Source: Alcaligenes faecalis (GTDB lineage Bacteria; Pseudomonadota; Gammaproteobacteria; Burkholderiales; Burkholderiaceae_B). From it: a stretch of 64,000 nt of DNA. Made by a program: the position numbers and the translations under genes. Shown here piece by piece: positions 62,510-64,000 of this stretch. Below the pieces are notes generated by a model. That model had not been told where the DNA came from. It searched no databases and was given only the letters and a program-made list of their open reading frames with translations. The stretch is from the NCBI RefSeq assembly GCF_005311025.1, contig NZ_CP031747.1, positions 806,001 to 870,000 on the forward strand, in the 5' to 3' direction. Each line of letters opens with the position of its first letter. Positions within the stretch are counted from its first letter, which is position 1.

Positions 62510-63140
62510 ACCTATACGTACAAAACAAGGCACCTGATCATAAATTGGATGAAGCTAGGGCTATTCTGTTTCCATTAATCACACCTTAAGCTTCCCTGTG
62601 CTGGCGAGCGTTTAATCTGCTCGACCAGCAACAGCACTGTCTCAAAAAAGATCTTTATGTTCTATTTGTAACTAACATTATTCCCCCTGCTTTGTCTAAA
62701 CCCTTGGCCATATAAGTTTGAACCATTCAAGCATGAATCAAGAAATCAGGCCTGAAGATAAGAACCTCAGCGAAATTCATACAAAACTCTATGGCTGGAG
62801 ATAGGCAAAACCCTAGGAAAAGTTGTAATCTCTGGCTTGATAAAGACATAAGACAGCTTATTCAATGCAGGTTTTGACCCATAAAAAAAGAACAAACAAG
62901 GCTTAACGGAAACCGCCTTTTAAACGCTTTCGCTATTATTTTTATTTATAGCTATCGGGTAGATATCGAGCCATTTTTTTGAGCGTTTTAAGCTTGCCAG
63001 GGCCTCTCTCCAAACATACTTAGCCGCAGCGCATAGGGCCCCTTAACGGGGGTTCCTATTCAGCAGCCAACAAGCATCACAAACAAACTGCCGTCTGCCC
63101 TGAGCCCCACCTTTCAAGCTGCGCCCCGCTCCTCAGGCAC
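62510..63140. other. Gene-free 630-base gap
   Basis: No convincing coding frame, tRNA or repeat is seen. Small dyads occur (for example AAGGC...GCCTT followed by TTTT near 62908-62930, and CCCCTTAACGGGG near 63043), so a weak terminator for the HTH gene or a small RNA is possible but not supported. Confidence 0.5.
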
Positions 63141-63141
63141 A

Positions 63142-63170
63142 AAAAAGCCTGCATGTTCTGCAGGCTTTTT
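63142..63170 (-). terminator. Rho-independent terminator after sufT
   Basis: AAAAAGCCTGCA and TGCAGGCTTTTT form a 12-base stem with a 5-base loop, 4 bases downstream of the sufT stop on the minus strand. It may act in both directions. Confidence 0.9.
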
Positions 63171-63173
63171 CTA

Positions 63174-63734
63174 TTACAGCATCCCTAGTTGCAAGCGGGC
63201 TGATTCACTCATACGTTCCCGGCTCCACGGTGGATCCCAAACCAGATCCACTACGGCCTTCTCTACGCCCTGGATAGTCTCCAGCTTGTAGCGGGCCTCA
63301 TCGGCAATCATGGTGCCCATACCGCAACCAGGAGCCGTCAGCGTCATTTCCATGGTGATGGAGAACGCTTCTGGACCAGTCTGGCTCACATGACAAGCGT
63401 ACACCAAGCCCAGATTAACGATATCGACCGGAATCTCCGGATCATAAACGCTAGCCAGCACAATCCAGGCGGCGTCTTCAATGGTTTTTTCGCTCAGGGG
63501 CAGCTCGGGTACAAAAACCTCGGGCTTGTCCTGGGACTCAAAACCCAGCGCATCGGCATCGACACCTTCAATCCGGTACAGGTTGCCCTCTACCATCACG
63601 GTATAGCTGCCACCCAGCTTCTGGGTAATCGTTGCTGTACAACCCGCCTCGATCGTAACGGGAGCACCGTAAGGGATACTGACAGCCGGACAATCCCGGC
63701 TGACCAGCACATCATGTCGTTCAAAGTAGCTCAT
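63174..63734 (-). CDS. sufT: SufT, iron-sulfur cluster assembly factor
   Basis: The 186-residue protein has a short N-terminal region and a MIP18/DUF59 domain (about residues 80-170). The segments SVYDPEIPVDIVNLGLVY, MTLTAPGCGMG and VDLVWDPPWSRERMSE are hallmarks of SufT, including the cysteine in APGCGMG. SufT helps maturation of Fe-S proteins under high demand. It lies 15 bases downstream of a SufU-like scaffold gene, forming the end of a suf operon that continues beyond the window. Confidence 0.9.
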   Translation of the reverse strand: MSYFERHDVLVSRDCPAVSIPYGAPVTIEAGCTATITQKLGGSYTVMVEGNLYRIEGVDADALGFESQDKPEVFVPELPLSEKTIEDAAWIVLASVYDPEIPVDIVNLGLVYACHVSQTGPEAFSITMEMTLTAPGCGMGTMIADEARYKLETIQGVEKAVVDLVWDPPWSRERMSESARLQLGML

Positions 63735-63749
63735 GGCTTGTTTGCGCCT

Positions 63750-64000
63750 TTATTCGGTTTGCGCGGTTTCTTTGGCCTGATTGATGGCGTTATGCAGGGT
63801 ATGCCAGGCCAGAGTGGCACATTTAACCCGTGCGGGGAATTCACGCACACCAGATAACACTTCCAGCTTGCCCAGATCTCGATCGGGATGGGCCTCTGTC
63901 AACATGGCGTGCATATCTTGAAAAAGAGACTCAAACTCGGCCAGACTCAGGCCTTTTACGGCTTCGGTCATCAAGGATGCCGAAGCCTTGGAAATAGCGC
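63750..64000 (-). CDS. sufU: SufU-like iron-sulfur cluster assembly protein, partial
   Basis: Only the C-terminal part, about 83 codons, is inside the window; the 5' end lies beyond position 64000. AISKASASLMTEAVKG and RVKCATLAWHTLHNAI match the SufU/NifU-like scaffold, including the third conserved cysteine in VKCATL. It precedes sufT by 15 bases. The family supplies or relays sulfur to Fe-S assembly with SufS. Confidence 0.85.
   Translation of the reverse strand, partial: AISKASASLMTEAVKGLSLAEFESLFQDMHAMLTEAHPDRDLGKLEVLSGVREFPARVKCATLAWHTLHNAINQAKETAQTE

Overview
The window looks like chromosomal DNA of a betaproteobacterium of the Alcaligenaceae, most likely Alcaligenes or a close relative. 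This is inference from gene content, moderate-to-high G+C and family resemblance, not from a database search. Most of it is tightly packed, with frequent ATGA, GTGA or short overlaps between neighbouring genes.

Layout, left half. 0-3 kb: a zinc hydrolase, an NRDE-family protein, a small exported protein and a DTW-domain tRNA-modification enzyme. 3-8.3 kb: an SOS mutagenesis cassette, imuA-imuB-dnaE2, behind a near-consensus LexA box. 8.3-12.7 kb: a YqeY protein and hotdog thioesterase pair, an Old Yellow Enzyme and a KtrA/KtrB-type potassium uptake pair. 12.7-20 kb: small envelope proteins, a formylglycine-generating-enzyme-like protein with a probable TTG start, an FAD oxidase/YkvI transporter/XRE-cupin operon, a 3' remnant of D-serine dehydratase (dsdA), and an AraC regulator divergent from an alcohol dehydrogenase. 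20-23.5 kb: a probable copper-responsive operon (DUF2946 upstream gene, TonB-dependent receptor, an unlisted 39-residue ORF and a copper-uptake-associated protein) that resembles cruR-bfrG of Bordetella. 23.5-27.8 kb: small lipoproteins and exported or zinc-ribbon proteins of unknown role, ending at a tRNA-Pro(GGG) gene.

Layout, right half, almost all on the minus strand. 40.4 to 28 kb: one apparent operon headed by an RpiR-type regulator. It encodes 2,3-diaminopropionate ammonia-lyase, an L-type carbamoylase, a dipeptide-type ABC importer, an N-carbamoyl-D-amino-acid hydrolase, an M20 deacylase and an MlrC-like metallopeptidase. Together these suggest uptake and breakdown of ureido or non-standard amino-acid derivatives. 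51.5 to 40.7 kb: an unusual cluster with a D-Ala-D-Ala ligase homologue, two MurF-like ligases (one fused to a CapA-type phosphatase domain), a polytopic membrane protein with a large soluble domain, an exported alpha/beta hydrolase and an alpha/alpha-barrel-type protein. It reads like a second D-Ala-D-Ala/MurF pathway redirected to an envelope polymer or conjugate, and is the best candidate for an undescribed system. 59.8 to 51.6 kb: a type I secretion operon (TolC, HlyD, LapB-like ABC transporter) with a BapA-type adhesin that carries an uninterrupted Asp-Ala repeat of about 280 residues. 60-62.5 kb: two paralogous HTH regulators with duplicated leader regions, either side of an orphan OmpR-type regulator that lacks the phospho-acceptor aspartate. 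63.1-64 kb: sufT and a sufU-like gene cut by the window edge.
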